Below, in pieces: positions 25,769 through 34,493 of a DNA stretch of 64,000 bases (position 1 is its first letter; the number at the start of each line of letters is the position of its first letter). This DNA comes from Rhizobium sp. RU36D. GTDB taxonomy: Bacteria; Pseudomonadota; Alphaproteobacteria; Rhizobiales; Rhizobiaceae. Both the position numbers and the translations under genes were made by a program. The notes below the pieces were generated by a model, which worked only from the letters and a program-made list of their open reading frames with translations, did no database searches and was not told the DNA's origin. The stretch covers positions 1 through 64,000 of the forward strand of contig NZ_FWXU01000014.1 in NCBI RefSeq assembly GCF_900176345.1, given 5' to 3'.

Positions 25769-26557
25769 ATGACGACACGCATCCACCCCGCCCTCATGGC
25801 CTTCACCGTCCTGGTCTTCATCATCCTGATCGCGCCGCTGATCATCATCGTCGGCGCCTCGCTCAGCGACACCACCTATCTGACATTTCCGCCGCAGGGG
25901 CTGACCCTGCAGTGGTTTGCCAATATCTTCGAGATCGACGCGTTCCGGAACACCGCCATCACCAGCTTCCAACTGGCGCTGTCGGGAACGTTGCTTTCGC
26001 TGCTGATCGGCGTGCCCGCGGCCTATGCGCTGAACCGCTACCGCATCCAGCTGCCGTCCTGGCTGTCCACGCTATTCGTGCTGCCGATCCTGGTGCCGGA
26101 AATCGTCATCGGCTTTTCGCTGATGAAGTCGATCACCGTCGGCATGGACGTGCCCGTCTATGCCACGCTGCTGCTGGGCCATGCCCTGTTGGTGCTGCCC
26201 TATTCGGTGCGGGTGGTGGGCGCGAGCCTCGCGGCCTTCGACTTTTCCATCGAGGAAGCGGCCATCAGCCTGGGCTGCCCGCCGTGGAAGACCTTCTTCA
26301 CGGTGGTGCTGCCCAATATCCGCGCCGGCGTCATCGCCGCCTTCATCCTCGCCTTCATCACCTCGATTAACGACGTCTCCATATCGGTCTTCCTGACGGG
26401 TCCTGGCATTTCCACCCTGCCGATCCAGATCCTCGCCCATATGGAACAGTTCTTCGACCCGACCATCGCCTCCGTCTCCGTGCTCCTGATGTTCGTCACC
26501 GTCGTGGTGATGGCCATCGTGGAAAAGACGCTCGGCCTGACATTCCTGACAAAGTAG
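25769..26557 (+). CDS. ABC transporter permease 2 (PotC/PotI-like)
   Basis: 262-residue permease with six helices; EAA-loop FSIEEAAISLGCPPWKTFFT followed by VLPNIRAGVIAAFILAFITS, typical of PotC/PotI. The frame is open for a long way upstream through permease 1, but the conserved N-terminus (MTTRIHPALMAFTVLVFIIL) begins at 25769, immediately after the previous stop. It is followed after 7 bases by the ATPase gene. Confidence 0.9.
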   Translation: MTTRIHPALMAFTVLVFIILIAPLIIIVGASLSDTTYLTFPPQGLTLQWFANIFEIDAFRNTAITSFQLALSGTLLSLLIGVPAAYALNRYRIQLPSWLSTLFVLPILVPEIVIGFSLMKSITVGMDVPVYATLLLGHALLVLPYSVRVVGASLAAFDFSIEEAAISLGCPPWKTFFTVVLPNIRAGVIAAFILAFITSINDVSISVFLTGPGISTLPIQILAHMEQFFDPTIASVSVLLMFVTVVVMAIVEKTLGLTFLTK

Positions 26558-26564
26558 AGACACC

Positions 26565-27623
26565 GTGACCGTATCGCTGACCATCGAAAATGTGACCGCC
26601 CATTACGGCCAGACCGAGGTGCTGAAAAACCTGTCGCTGGACATCAAGGCCGGCGAACTGGTGTCGCTGCTCGGCGCCAGCGGTTGCGGCAAGACCACGA
26701 CGCTGCGCCTTGTCGCCGGCTTCCTGGAGCCCACCTCCGGCCAGATCCGGCTGGGGACCAAGGACCTGACGCGGCTGCCGGCCTATGCCCGCAATATCGG
26801 CCTGGTGTTCCAGAACTATGCGCTCTTCCCGCATCTTTCCGTGCGCGACAACGTCGCCTTCGGCCTGAAGCAGCGCGGCATGGGAACCGAGGAGCGGGCG
26901 AAGAAGGCAGAAAGCATGCTGGAACGCGTCGGGTTGGCCAAGTTTTCCGATCGCCTGCCGGCCGCATTGTCGGGCGGCCAGAAGCAGCGCGTGGCACTGG
27001 CGCGTGCGCTCGTCATCGAGCCGCCGCTCCTGATGTTCGACGAGCCGCTGTCGAACCTCGACGCCAAGCTGCGTGTGGATATGCGCGTCGAGATCCGCCA
27101 GTTGCAGCGCGCCAATGGCACCACGTCGCTTTATGTAACCCATGACCAGGAAGAAGCGTTTTCGATCTCCGACCGCGTGGCGATCATGCATGCCGGCCGC
27201 ATCATGCAGCTCGACCGGCCCGAAGTGCTGTACCAGCGCCCGGCCAATGCCTTCGTCGCCCGCTTCGTCGGCTTCGAAAACCTCATCCCGATGTCGGTTA
27301 CCGCTCGTGACGGTGCCAGCGTGACCGCCCGCACGGCGGAAGGCGCCGAGGTGTTGCTGTCGCAGGACGAGCTTGGCGCCATCCCGGATCGCTTCGTGCT
27401 GGCGGCCCGACCCGATGGCCTGCAGGTGCGCCGCGAGGGCCAGGGCATGCCGGTGACGCTCGGCATCCACACCTATCTCGGCCGCGCCTATCAGTATCGC
27501 GCCAAGGCGGGGGCCGCCGAGTACCTGGCCAACGGCCCGCTGGGAGAACCGCTTGAGGCGGGATCGGCCGCCGTGCTGGTGCCGGTTGCCGAACAATGCT
27601 GCATATTGCCTGCTGAAGATTGA
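26565..27623 (+). CDS. ABC transporter ATPase (PotA-like)
   Basis: 352 residues. Walker A is LLGASGCGKTTTLR, Q-loop LVFQNYALFPHLSV, signature ALSGGQKQRVALARALV, Walker [17 protein letters not shown], and H-loop YVTHDQEEAFSISDRV. A C-terminal TOBE-type regulatory domain follows (about residues 235-350). The start is GTG at 26565. It energises the two upstream permeases; the PotA class mainly imports polyamines, although opine and iron importers share it. Confidence 0.92.
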   Translation: MTVSLTIENVTAHYGQTEVLKNLSLDIKAGELVSLLGASGCGKTTTLRLVAGFLEPTSGQIRLGTKDLTRLPAYARNIGLVFQNYALFPHLSVRDNVAFGLKQRGMGTEERAKKAESMLERVGLAKFSDRLPAALSGGQKQRVALARALVIEPPLLMFDEPLSNLDAKLRVDMRVEIRQLQRANGTTSLYVTHDQEEAFSISDRVAIMHAGRIMQLDRPEVLYQRPANAFVARFVGFENLIPMSVTARDGASVTARTAEGAEVLLSQDELGAIPDRFVLAARPDGLQVRREGQGMPVTLGIHTYLGRAYQYRAKAGAAEYLANGPLGEPLEAGSAAVLVPVAEQCCILPAED

Positions 27624-27648
27624 AAGCCATTTCCAGGACCCGATTTCC

Positions 27649-29043
27649 ATGACCATTGATCAATCCCGCATCGATGCGGTTCTCGCCCATGTCGATGCCA
27701 CGCTGCCTGAAAGCCTCGACCGGCTCTACGACCTGATCCGCATCAAGAGCATTTCCACCGATCCGGCCTACAAGGCGGATTGCCGGGCCTGCGCCGAATG
27801 GCTGGCGAATGACCTGGGCACCATCGGTTTCGATGCCTCGGTGCGCGACACGACAGGCCACCCCATGGTCGTTGGCCATCAGCGCCGCGAGGCCGGCGCC
27901 AATATTCTGTTCTACGGCCATTACGACGTTCAGCCTGTCGATCCGCTGGCGCTGTGGGAAAGCCCGCCGTTCGAGCCGACCCTGAAAAAGCTGCCTGATG
28001 GAGATACCGCCATCGTTGCCCGCGGGGCCTCCGACGACAAGGGCCAGATGATGACCTTCGTCGAGGCCTGCCGCGCCTGGAAGGCCGTCACCGGCTCGCT
28101 GCCGGTGGGCGTCAGCATCCTGTTCGAGGGCGAGGAAGAGGCGGGCTCACCCAGCCTGGCGCCCTTCCTCGACCAGTCCGCCGCCGAGCTGAAAAGCGAT
28201 GTCGTCTATGTCTGCGACACCGATATGTGGGACCGCGAGACGCCGGCGATCACGACCATGCTGCGCGGTCTCTGCAGCCAGGAAATCGAGGTGACCTGCG
28301 CGGACCGCGACCTGCATTCCGGCATGTTCGGCAATGCCGCCCGCAATGCGTTGCAGGTGATCTCCGAGATAATCGCCAGCCTTCGGCGGCCGGATGGCAG
28401 CGTCGCGGTCGAGGGTTTCTACGACGGCGTGACGGAACTGTCGGAGGATGTAAGGGCGCAATGGGCGCGCCTGCCCTTCGATGAGAAAGGTTTCCTCGCC
28501 GATGTCGGCCTGTCGATCCCCGCAGGCGAGATGGGCCGCTCGATCCTGGAGCAGGTCTGGGCGCGGCCAAGCTGCGAGATCAACGGCGTTATCGGCGGCT
28601 ATACCGGCGAGGGCTTCAAGACGGTGATCCCGGCCAAGGCGACGGCCAAGATTTCCTTCCGCCTGGTGGCGGGCCAGGATCCGGAAAAGATCCGCGATGC
28701 CTTCCAGGCTCATGTTCGCGCCCGCATCCCGGCGGATTGCTCCGTCACCTTCAAGACCTATGGCCTGGCGCCGGCCATATCAATGCCGCTGGAAAGCGAC
28801 TTCCTGAAGAAGACGCTGGGCGCACTGACGACGGAATGGGAGAAGGAAGCAGCACTGGCCGGCACCGGCGGCTCGATCCCGATCATCGGCGAATTCAAGC
28901 AACGGCTCGGCGCCGACGCGCTGCTGGTCGGCTTTGCCCGGTTCGATAACCGCGTGCATAGCCCCAACGAGAAATACGACCTGTCGAGCTTCCACAAGGG
29001 CATCCGCTCCTGGGTGCGGATTCTCGCGGCGATTGCGGGCTGA
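27649..29043 (+). CDS. M20-family metallopeptidase / dipeptidase
   Basis: 464 residues. Zinc-site motifs are FYGHYDVQPVDPLALWES (H and bridging D), GASDDKGQM, EGEEEAGSPSL (catalytic E) and DTDMW, with the dimerisation domain in the middle and the final ligand in ARFDNRVHSPNEKYD. It is close to the ArgE/DapE/CPG2 and cytosolic dipeptidase branch. The start at 27649 is chosen because the earlier frame overlaps the ATPase gene end. As the last gene of the ABC operon it probably hydrolyses an amide bond in the imported compound. Confidence 0.9.
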   Translation: MTIDQSRIDAVLAHVDATLPESLDRLYDLIRIKSISTDPAYKADCRACAEWLANDLGTIGFDASVRDTTGHPMVVGHQRREAGANILFYGHYDVQPVDPLALWESPPFEPTLKKLPDGDTAIVARGASDDKGQMMTFVEACRAWKAVTGSLPVGVSILFEGEEEAGSPSLAPFLDQSAAELKSDVVYVCDTDMWDRETPAITTMLRGLCSQEIEVTCADRDLHSGMFGNAARNALQVISEIIASLRRPDGSVAVEGFYDGVTELSEDVRAQWARLPFDEKGFLADVGLSIPAGEMGRSILEQVWARPSCEINGVIGGYTGEGFKTVIPAKATAKISFRLVAGQDPEKIRDAFQAHVRARIPADCSVTFKTYGLAPAISMPLESDFLKKTLGALTTEWEKEAALAGTGGSIPIIGEFKQRLGADALLVGFARFDNRVHSPNEKYDLSSFHKGIRSWVRILAAIAG

Positions 29044-29190
29044 CGACTAGGCTTCGATCTCAGGATCGCCAGCAGGTGCGCGCAAGGCTCTAGTTGACCT
29101 TCCAGGGCTTTCCGGCAAATGTGCAGCCAATTGCACAGAATCAGTCAGTTACATCAAGCGTCTGCTATTTTTACCAGGATAAGAAAGGTC

Positions 29191-29733
29191 ATGCGGTTGA
29201 AAGCCTCCATTTTTGCTGCGGCGTTCATTGCCCTCTCTGCCGGTGCCGCCTCACCCGTTCTGGCGCAGGCTGCGCCTGCGACGCTGCCCGGCGGCGCGAC
29301 ATCGCTGAAGGAGACCTTTGACGACTGGATGGTGAACTGCGTCGTGACCGAGGGGCAGAAGCGCTGTGCGCTTTCCCAGCAGCAGGCGAACCAGCAGACG
29401 CGGCAATTGGTGCTGGCGGTCGAGCTGACGCCCGCCGACGGCAATACGGTGATCGGTACCCTGGTAATGCCCTTTGGTCTGTCGATCGACAGTGGCGTGA
29501 CCCTGCAGGTGGATGACCTGCCGAGCGGCGCTGCTTTGCGCTTCCGGACCTGCCTGCCCGTCGGCTGCTTGGTCAACCTCTCCTTCGATGCCAACAGCCT
29601 GAAATCGCTGCGCGGCGGCACGGCCCTGAAGGTTTCGGCCACGCCCGATGGCGCCAAGGAACCGGCCGCCTTCAGCATCCCGCTTCGCGGCTTTTCGCCG
29701 GCCCTGGATCGTGTCCAGGCCCTGCTGAAGTAA
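29191..29733 (+). CDS. Invasion-associated locus B (IalB) family protein
   Basis: 180-residue exported protein: signal peptide to about residue 26 (VLAQAAP), then the IalB domain with FDDWMVNCVVTEGQKRCALS, VMPFGLSIDSGVTLQVDD and FRTCLPVGCLVNLSFD. Four cysteines in two pairs suggest disulfide bonds in the periplasm. IalB proteins are common in Rhizobiales; in Bartonella the family is linked to erythrocyte invasion, but in free-living relatives the role is unclear. The start at 29191 follows GAAAGG; the earlier open frame lacks support. Transcribed alone or with the small gene that follows. Confidence 0.85.
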   Translation: MRLKASIFAAAFIALSAGAASPVLAQAAPATLPGGATSLKETFDDWMVNCVVTEGQKRCALSQQQANQQTRQLVLAVELTPADGNTVIGTLVMPFGLSIDSGVTLQVDDLPSGAALRFRTCLPVGCLVNLSFDANSLKSLRGGTALKVSATPDGAKEPAAFSIPLRGFSPALDRVQALLK

Positions 29734-29766
29734 CGACGCCCCACGTCTGCGGCTATAAGGACCATC

Positions 29767-29973
29767 ATGGATACCGTCGAAATCGAAACCCGCGCGGATT
29801 TCGCGCTGTGGGCCATCCAGCGCGCGCAGGAGATCGTGACGGCGGAAGGTGCTGCCTTTGCGCTCGCGGCGCGCGACATGGACGAGGAAGCGCTGGCGAA
29901 ATCCGCCGCGGCGCTGGGCCAGGCCATCAGCGAGGCCATGCTGGAGGTGTTCGACGGGCTTGTGGCGGAGTAA
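29767..29973 (+). CDS. Small hypothetical protein (68 residues)
   Basis: Soluble, acidic, alpha-helical protein (DFALWAIQRAQEIVTAEGAA, then DEEALAKSAAALGQAI) without a membrane segment. It starts 34 bases after the IalB gene behind AAGGACC, so it may be co-transcribed. The codon pattern is like its neighbours, which supports a real gene, but I do not recognise the family. Confidence 0.6.
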   Translation: MDTVEIETRADFALWAIQRAQEIVTAEGAAFALAARDMDEEALAKSAAALGQAISEAMLEVFDGLVAE

Positions 29974-29983
29974 CGACAGGCCC

Positions 29984-30586
29984 TCAGCGCGTGTTGACGA
30001 GCTGCAAGACGAGCTGGTGGACATTGCCGCCCTCGCTCTGTTCCACACGGTCGAACTCCCGGCTCTTGGCCTGCCGGGCCATGGAGAGCTCTCCCAGCCG
30101 CTGCGTCAGATCCTTGCGGATCTGGCTGCATTTCGGATCATTGGGCGCCGAAAAGCCGATGCTGAGCGCCTCGATCTGCTTGACCATGTCGATTATCATC
30201 TGCGCATGCACCTTTTCATGCGCCACGACACCATCAATGAAAGTCTGCCAGGCCGAGGCCAGCCCGCCGGGAAGGCGTCCAGCGGGTTTCGGCAGGGTTG
30301 TCGTGATAATGAGCTTGGGCTTGGCGACCGTCAGCACGCACCGGCCATCCGGCTGGGGCTCGTATTTACGGGTCCAGGTCAGTTTAAAGTTGGTGACGGC
30401 GATGGCGCGCGTCATCCCGATCTGCGGGCCGTGGTCGCCGATGGAGCGAAAGAGATCCAGCCCCGTCTCGCCTTGGACGGAATAGGTCTCGATCTTCTCG
30501 ACCGGCTGCCACGCCTGCGCGCCGGTTGTGCCGGCCCAAAGACATGCGCATAGCAGCGATACGCCCCAAGCAACGAACTTGTTCAA
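29984..30586 (-). CDS. DUF922-type secreted metalloprotease-like protein
   Basis: About 200 residues. The N-terminus is a Sec signal peptide (LNKFVAWGVSLLCACLWAG, cleavage near GAQA). The mature part has the DUF922 pattern with a zinc-protease-like HEKVH (HExxH) in GVVAHEKVHAQMIIDMVKQI and two further cysteines. The ORF is open upstream to a TTG at 30646, but the TTG at 30586 is preferred because it directly precedes the signal peptide and lies 4 bases behind GGGGAGG. Catalytic activity is inferred only from the motif. Confidence 0.8.
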   Translation of the reverse strand: MNKFVAWGVSLLCACLWAGTTGAQAWQPVEKIETYSVQGETGLDLFRSIGDHGPQIGMTRAIAVTNFKLTWTRKYEPQPDGRCVLTVAKPKLIITTTLPKPAGRLPGGLASAWQTFIDGVVAHEKVHAQMIIDMVKQIEALSIGFSAPNDPKCSQIRKDLTQRLGELSMARQAKSREFDRVEQSEGGNVHQLVLQLVNTR

Positions 30587-30730
30587 ACGACCTCCCCACT
30601 GGGTAATCCACGACCTCAACCCTATTGCCCCGATCCGCGCGCGCAATCAATCGCATTCGCAGGAGGCATGGATTGACTTATCGGTCCAAATCAGAACATT
30701 TCACGAACAAGAATATCGGGAAATGCTGTC

Positions 30731-30970
30731 ATGTCCAATGCCGAAAAGTTCATCGTCCTGCCGTATCGGCTGAACCGCGGCAAGCTGGTGCCGGGAGAAA
30801 TGCGCCAGGCCTCCAATGCCATCAGTGCCGAGAAGATCGCCCGCTCGATGTCCGAGCGCTTCGCCGGTGTGGCCGCCTATGCCGTGATGGTGGACGAGGA
30901 AACCGGCGACATGACCGCGCCGCGGCTCTTGGCGCGCCACGGAGAGATCGCCGATCTCAATGCGGCCTGA
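30731..30970 (+). CDS. Small conserved-looking hypothetical protein (79 residues)
   Basis: Soluble 79-residue protein (FIVLPYRLNRGKLVPGEMRQ, RFAGVAAYAVMVDEETGDM). It has no signal or membrane segment and no motif I recognise. It starts 144 bases from the divergent DUF922 gene and ends 11 bases before the DUF2161 gene, so it is probably the first gene of a two-gene unit. Confidence 0.65.
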   Translation: MSNAEKFIVLPYRLNRGKLVPGEMRQASNAISAEKIARSMSERFAGVAAYAVMVDEETGDMTAPRLLARHGEIADLNAA

Positions 30971-30981
30971 CCCTTCTGCCG

Positions 30982-31680
30982 ATGGAAACCACGCTGTACC
31001 TGCCCGTCAAAGCCTTCCTGGAGGCCGCGGGCTATGACGTCAAAGGCGAGGTCGGCGGCTGTGACATCGTCGGCGTCATCGAGGGTGAGCCGCCGGTCAT
31101 TGTCGTCTGCGAGCTGAAGCTGACTTTCAATCTCGATCTCGTCCTGCAGGCCGTGGACCGGGCCGCTATCTGCGACGAGGTGTGGATCGCGGCGCGCATC
31201 TCCGCCAAGGGCAAGGGCCGTGAATCCGACAAGCGCTATCGCGACCTCTGCCGCCGGCTGGGCATCGGCATGCTCGGCATATCCGATACCGGCGATGTCA
31301 GTATCATTGTCAGTTCGGTTTCGCCGATGCCGCGCACGAACCCGAAGCGTCGCACGCGTCTGCTGAAGGAGCATCGCCGGCGCGCGGGTGACCCGACGCT
31401 GGGCGGCAGCACGCGCGCACCGATCATGACAGCCTATCGGCAGCAGGCGCTGATCTGCGCGGCGGCGCTGGCGCAAGGGGTGGTGCGGCCGAGGGATATC
31501 CGGCCTGTAGCGCCGGACGCCGCGAAGATCCTGCAAGGCAATGTCTATGGCTGGTTCCTGCGCCAGGACCGGGGCATCTATGGCCTGACGGCGGCCGGAC
31601 ACGCTGCGCTGGAGCGCTGGCCGCAGCCACCATTTTCGGATGCACAGCTGTGCGACGCAATGGCCACAGTCAATCCATGA
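30982..31680 (+). CDS. DUF2161 PD-(D/E)xK-fold protein
   Basis: 232 residues. The N-terminal half has a PD-(D/E)xK nuclease-like core: GCDIVGVIEGEPPVIVVCEL followed by K, where D, E and K form the expected metal site. The C-terminal part (about residues 150-232) reads as a winged-helix-like tail (LTAAGHAALERW). The DUF2161 family is described as a putative PD-(D/E)xK phosphodiesterase; its target is unknown. The start at 30982 is chosen because the conserved region begins there; the earlier frame overlaps the upstream small gene. Confidence 0.75.
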   Translation: METTLYLPVKAFLEAAGYDVKGEVGGCDIVGVIEGEPPVIVVCELKLTFNLDLVLQAVDRAAICDEVWIAARISAKGKGRESDKRYRDLCRRLGIGMLGISDTGDVSIIVSSVSPMPRTNPKRRTRLLKEHRRRAGDPTLGGSTRAPIMTAYRQQALICAAALAQGVVRPRDIRPVAPDAAKILQGNVYGWFLRQDRGIYGLTAAGHAALERWPQPPFSDAQLCDAMATVNP

Positions 31681-31813
31681 GTTTGCATATAGCGGAAATC
31701 AATTCAACGATATCAGCAAATTAGCACTGGACATCAAGGCTTCATTAAGACAGATCGCTTAGCTCGCCATGCCCGGCCTATGCCGGCCATGAAAAGAGTG
31801 ATTAGTAAAGCCC

Positions 31814-32209
31814 ATGTCGATGCCAATGCCCAATGCCTCTACCCAGGTTTTCCTCAAGAAAATCTCCTCCTTCTGCGAGCAGCGTCTCGCCCCCCACTTC
31901 TCCGCTACCGACTACGAGAATATCCGCTGTTACATGCTGGGGCTCGTTGCCCGTGGCGTGATGCCGCCGCACCATGGCGGCAAGATCGACTGGCAGGAAA
32001 TTGCCGTCGCCTGCAATCTGGAAGGCGAGAGCCTTGCCGAAGCCAAGCGCCAGACGCTGCACGGCTTTGCCGCCATCACCCGCTGGCACAATGATGCCCG
32101 CAAGTCTGCAGAACGGGCCAGAACCGCCCGCGCCCGCGGCGCCCAGGCCGCGCTGGATCGCGCACGCCGCGAAAAGACCAACCCCATGCGCCTTGCCAGC
32201 AGGGCCTGA
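31814..32209 (+). CDS. Hypothetical protein with basic C-terminus (131 residues)
   Basis: I do not recognise this protein. Residues 8-90 look globular and helical (FCEQRLAPHFSATDYENIRC, VARGVMPPHHGGKIDWQEIA); residues 93-131 are strongly basic and alanine-rich (SAERARTARARGAQAALDRA), suggesting nucleic-acid binding. No signal peptide or membrane segment is seen. It starts with MSMPMP, so Met3 is an alternative start. It is monocistronic, flanked by 130-140 base gaps. Confidence 0.6.
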   Translation: MSMPMPNASTQVFLKKISSFCEQRLAPHFSATDYENIRCYMLGLVARGVMPPHHGGKIDWQEIAVACNLEGESLAEAKRQTLHGFAAITRWHNDARKSAERARTARARGAQAALDRARREKTNPMRLASRA

Positions 32210-32353
32210 TAGGCCGCCTGCAAAAGCCGCCGCGTCTCAGCTTGACGCGCCCGACCGAGCAATAACACCCAGGCACCGAGGCCGGTTCTTCCCTCACGCA
32301 GTTGCAGTATGGGAGAGCCGGTCGGTCCGCCCGAAACGACTTGGTTTCCGCCG

Positions 32354-34243
32354 CTATTCCCGCGGCATGCCCTCCGGCCTCAACTCCTTCTTCAGCGCCG
32401 CAATCCGGAAGATGGCATTGGGGGCGCCGTAGCCCTTGTAGCCGCGCCTCTCGACGATTTCGAAGAAGAAGCCTTCACCAAGGGTGCGGCTGTAGAGCTG
32501 GAAATATTCCCCATGATCGTCGCGGTCGTAGAGGATGTTGTGCGCCTTCAGCTGCTCGGTCAGTTCAGGGGCAAGGCCGAAGCGGGCTTCTACGTCGCCA
32601 TAATAATTGGGAGAGATCGCCAGTGGCTTGAAGCCATTGGCCTTCAGCGCTTCGGCGGTGGCGAAGATGTCGTCCGTGTGGAAGGCGAGGTGCTGCACGC
32701 CGGAGCCGAATTTCTCAGCCAGAAAATGGCCCGCCAGGGTGCGGCGGTTCTCCGCGCCGTTGAGCGTGATCCGGAGGGAACCCTCGGTGTTCTCCACCAC
32801 CTGGCTGCGCACCACCCCGGCCGGATCGATGATGTCGACCATCGGCGTCTTGTGGGTGGCAAACAGCGAGGTGTAGAACAACAGCCAGGTCAGCATCTCC
32901 TCATAGCCCACGGTCTGGGCCACATGGTCGACATGCCGCAGATGGGTGGTCTGCACGGGAACGTCGTCCTCCACGGGACGGAAATCGATTTCGGAAAAGC
33001 GTCCGAGATCGCTCGCCTCGTCCAGCAGGTAAATGAGGCCGCCGCCGACGCCGCGGATCGCGGGCAGTTCCAGTTCGCCTGGCCCCGGCTCCTGCACGAA
33101 GGGCTCGCCGCCCAGCGCCAGCGCACGCTCGCGGGCGGCCTTGGCGTCATCCACCATCAGCGCCACGGCATAGGCCGAGGTGCCATGCACGGCATAGGAA
33201 GCGCTGGCAAAGCCGGAGTTTTCGGTATTCACCAGGATACGGATGTCGTTCTGGCTATAGACTTCGACCTTCTTGCTGCGATGGACTGCGGTCTTGGAAA
33301 ACCCGAGAATGCGCAATATGCCGATCAGGTTTTCGGCATCGGTCTCGTCCGCGGCGAATTCCACGAAGGCGACACCCTTGACGACGGCGCGATCCGGCAT
33401 CGGCGTCACCGTCAGGCTCTCGCTTTCGGGCCGGCGGCGCACCTGGTCGCCGAGCCAGATCAGCGAACGATGGCCATCCACCGCGATCGCCTTGGGCGAG
33501 CCGCCGCGGAACTGGTCGTTGAAGATCTCCAGCGAGAAATAGCCGTCATAGCCGGTTGCGGCGATCGCTGCGGTGAAGTCCGTCACAGCCAGGTCGCCCT
33601 CGCCCGGCATGTTGCGAAAATGCCTGGACCAGTAGAGCAGGTCCATGTCGATCAGCGGCGCATCGGCCAGTTGCACGATGAAGATCTTGTCCTTCGGGAT
33701 AGAGCGGATCGACTTGATGTCGATCTTGCGCGACAGCGTGTGGAAGCTGTCGAGGATCAGGCCGATATTGGGATGGTCGGCACGGCGCACGATCTCCCAG
33801 GCGTCGCGATGGTCGCTGATGTGCCGACCCCAGGCCAGCGCCTCGTAGCCGACCTTCAGGCCGCGTTTCGCCGCCCGTTCGCCCAGCTCATGAAAATCGG
33901 CCGCGGCCCGGTCGATGCCCCCTAGTGAGACCGGCGAGACATTCGAGCAAACCAGGACCAGGTCGGTGCCCAACTGCTGCATGATGTCGAACTTTCGTTC
34001 GGCCCGATCGAATGTGCGGCTGCGATGCGGCTCCGGCATGCCCTCGAAATCGCGGAAGGGCTGGAACAGCGTGATCTCCAGGCCGAAATCCCGCACCATC
34101 CGGCCGACATCGGCGGGACTGCCATCAAAGGCCAGGAAATCATTCTCGAAGATTTCGACGCCGTCGAAGCCGGCGCGGGCGATTGCGGCAAGCTTTTCCG
34201 GCAATTCCCCGCTGATCGATACTGTTGCGATCGAGGTTTTCAT
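32354..34243 (-). CDS. quiC1: 3-dehydroshikimate dehydratase fused to HPPD-like domain
   Basis: 629-residue two-domain protein. The N-terminal 280 residues are a xylose-isomerase-like TIM barrel (AGFDGVEIFENDFLAFDGSP, IGLILDSFHTLSR, FIVQLADAPLIDMDLL, YFSLEIFNDQFRGG). The C-terminal half is a VOC/4-hydroxyphenylpyruvate dioxygenase-like domain (GVQHLAFHTDDIFATAEAL, FFFEIVERRGYKGYGAPN). The same fusion is known as 3-dehydroshikimate dehydratase in Pseudomonas quinate use, producing protocatechuate. The start at 34243 matches the conserved MKTSIATVSISG. It is divergent from a TetR regulator with a palindrome between. Confidence 0.85.
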   Translation of the reverse strand: MKTSIATVSISGELPEKLAAIARAGFDGVEIFENDFLAFDGSPADVGRMVRDFGLEITLFQPFRDFEGMPEPHRSRTFDRAERKFDIMQQLGTDLVLVCSNVSPVSLGGIDRAAADFHELGERAAKRGLKVGYEALAWGRHISDHRDAWEIVRRADHPNIGLILDSFHTLSRKIDIKSIRSIPKDKIFIVQLADAPLIDMDLLYWSRHFRNMPGEGDLAVTDFTAAIAATGYDGYFSLEIFNDQFRGGSPKAIAVDGHRSLIWLGDQVRRRPESESLTVTPMPDRAVVKGVAFVEFAADETDAENLIGILRILGFSKTAVHRSKKVEVYSQNDIRILVNTENSGFASASYAVHGTSAYAVALMVDDAKAARERALALGGEPFVQEPGPGELELPAIRGVGGGLIYLLDEASDLGRFSEIDFRPVEDDVPVQTTHLRHVDHVAQTVGYEEMLTWLLFYTSLFATHKTPMVDIIDPAGVVRSQVVENTEGSLRITLNGAENRRTLAGHFLAEKFGSGVQHLAFHTDDIFATAEALKANGFKPLAISPNYYGDVEARFGLAPELTEQLKAHNILYDRDDHGEYFQLYSRTLGEGFFFEIVERRGYKGYGAPNAIFRIAALKKELRPEGMPRE

Positions 34244-34379
34244 GCGTCCTCCCGGAGAAATCCTTGCGCCATCTAACGGCAAGCCATGGCGCATGTGGCG
34301 CGGCATGGTCCTCTCTCGCCGGGTTCGGCCTCGCCAGTGGATCTGGCTTGAGGTTCTCATTCTGTCTGCAAATGAATAA

Positions 34380-34395
34380 TGTACCAATTAGTACA
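34380..34395. promoter_or_regulatory. Predicted TetR operator between quiC1 and its regulator
   Basis: TGTACCAATTAGTACA is an inverted repeat with seven of eight base pairs matching. It lies in the 250-base divergent region between the dehydratase gene and the TetR gene, a usual place for a shared operator. Confidence 0.6.
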
Positions 34396-34493
34396 TGTCA
34401 ATGTGACGATGCGGCGGCTCGATTGAAACGGTTGAGCATTCTGGATAGAAAGAAGCGATAGCCTGCCGCCGCCCGCCTTCGAAGTGAGACACC

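Noticed and set aside
24935..26557. Single 540-codon frame that would fuse both permeases
   Set aside because: The upstream half is a shadow of permease 1 read in another frame; the permease 2 N-terminus starts cleanly at 25769.
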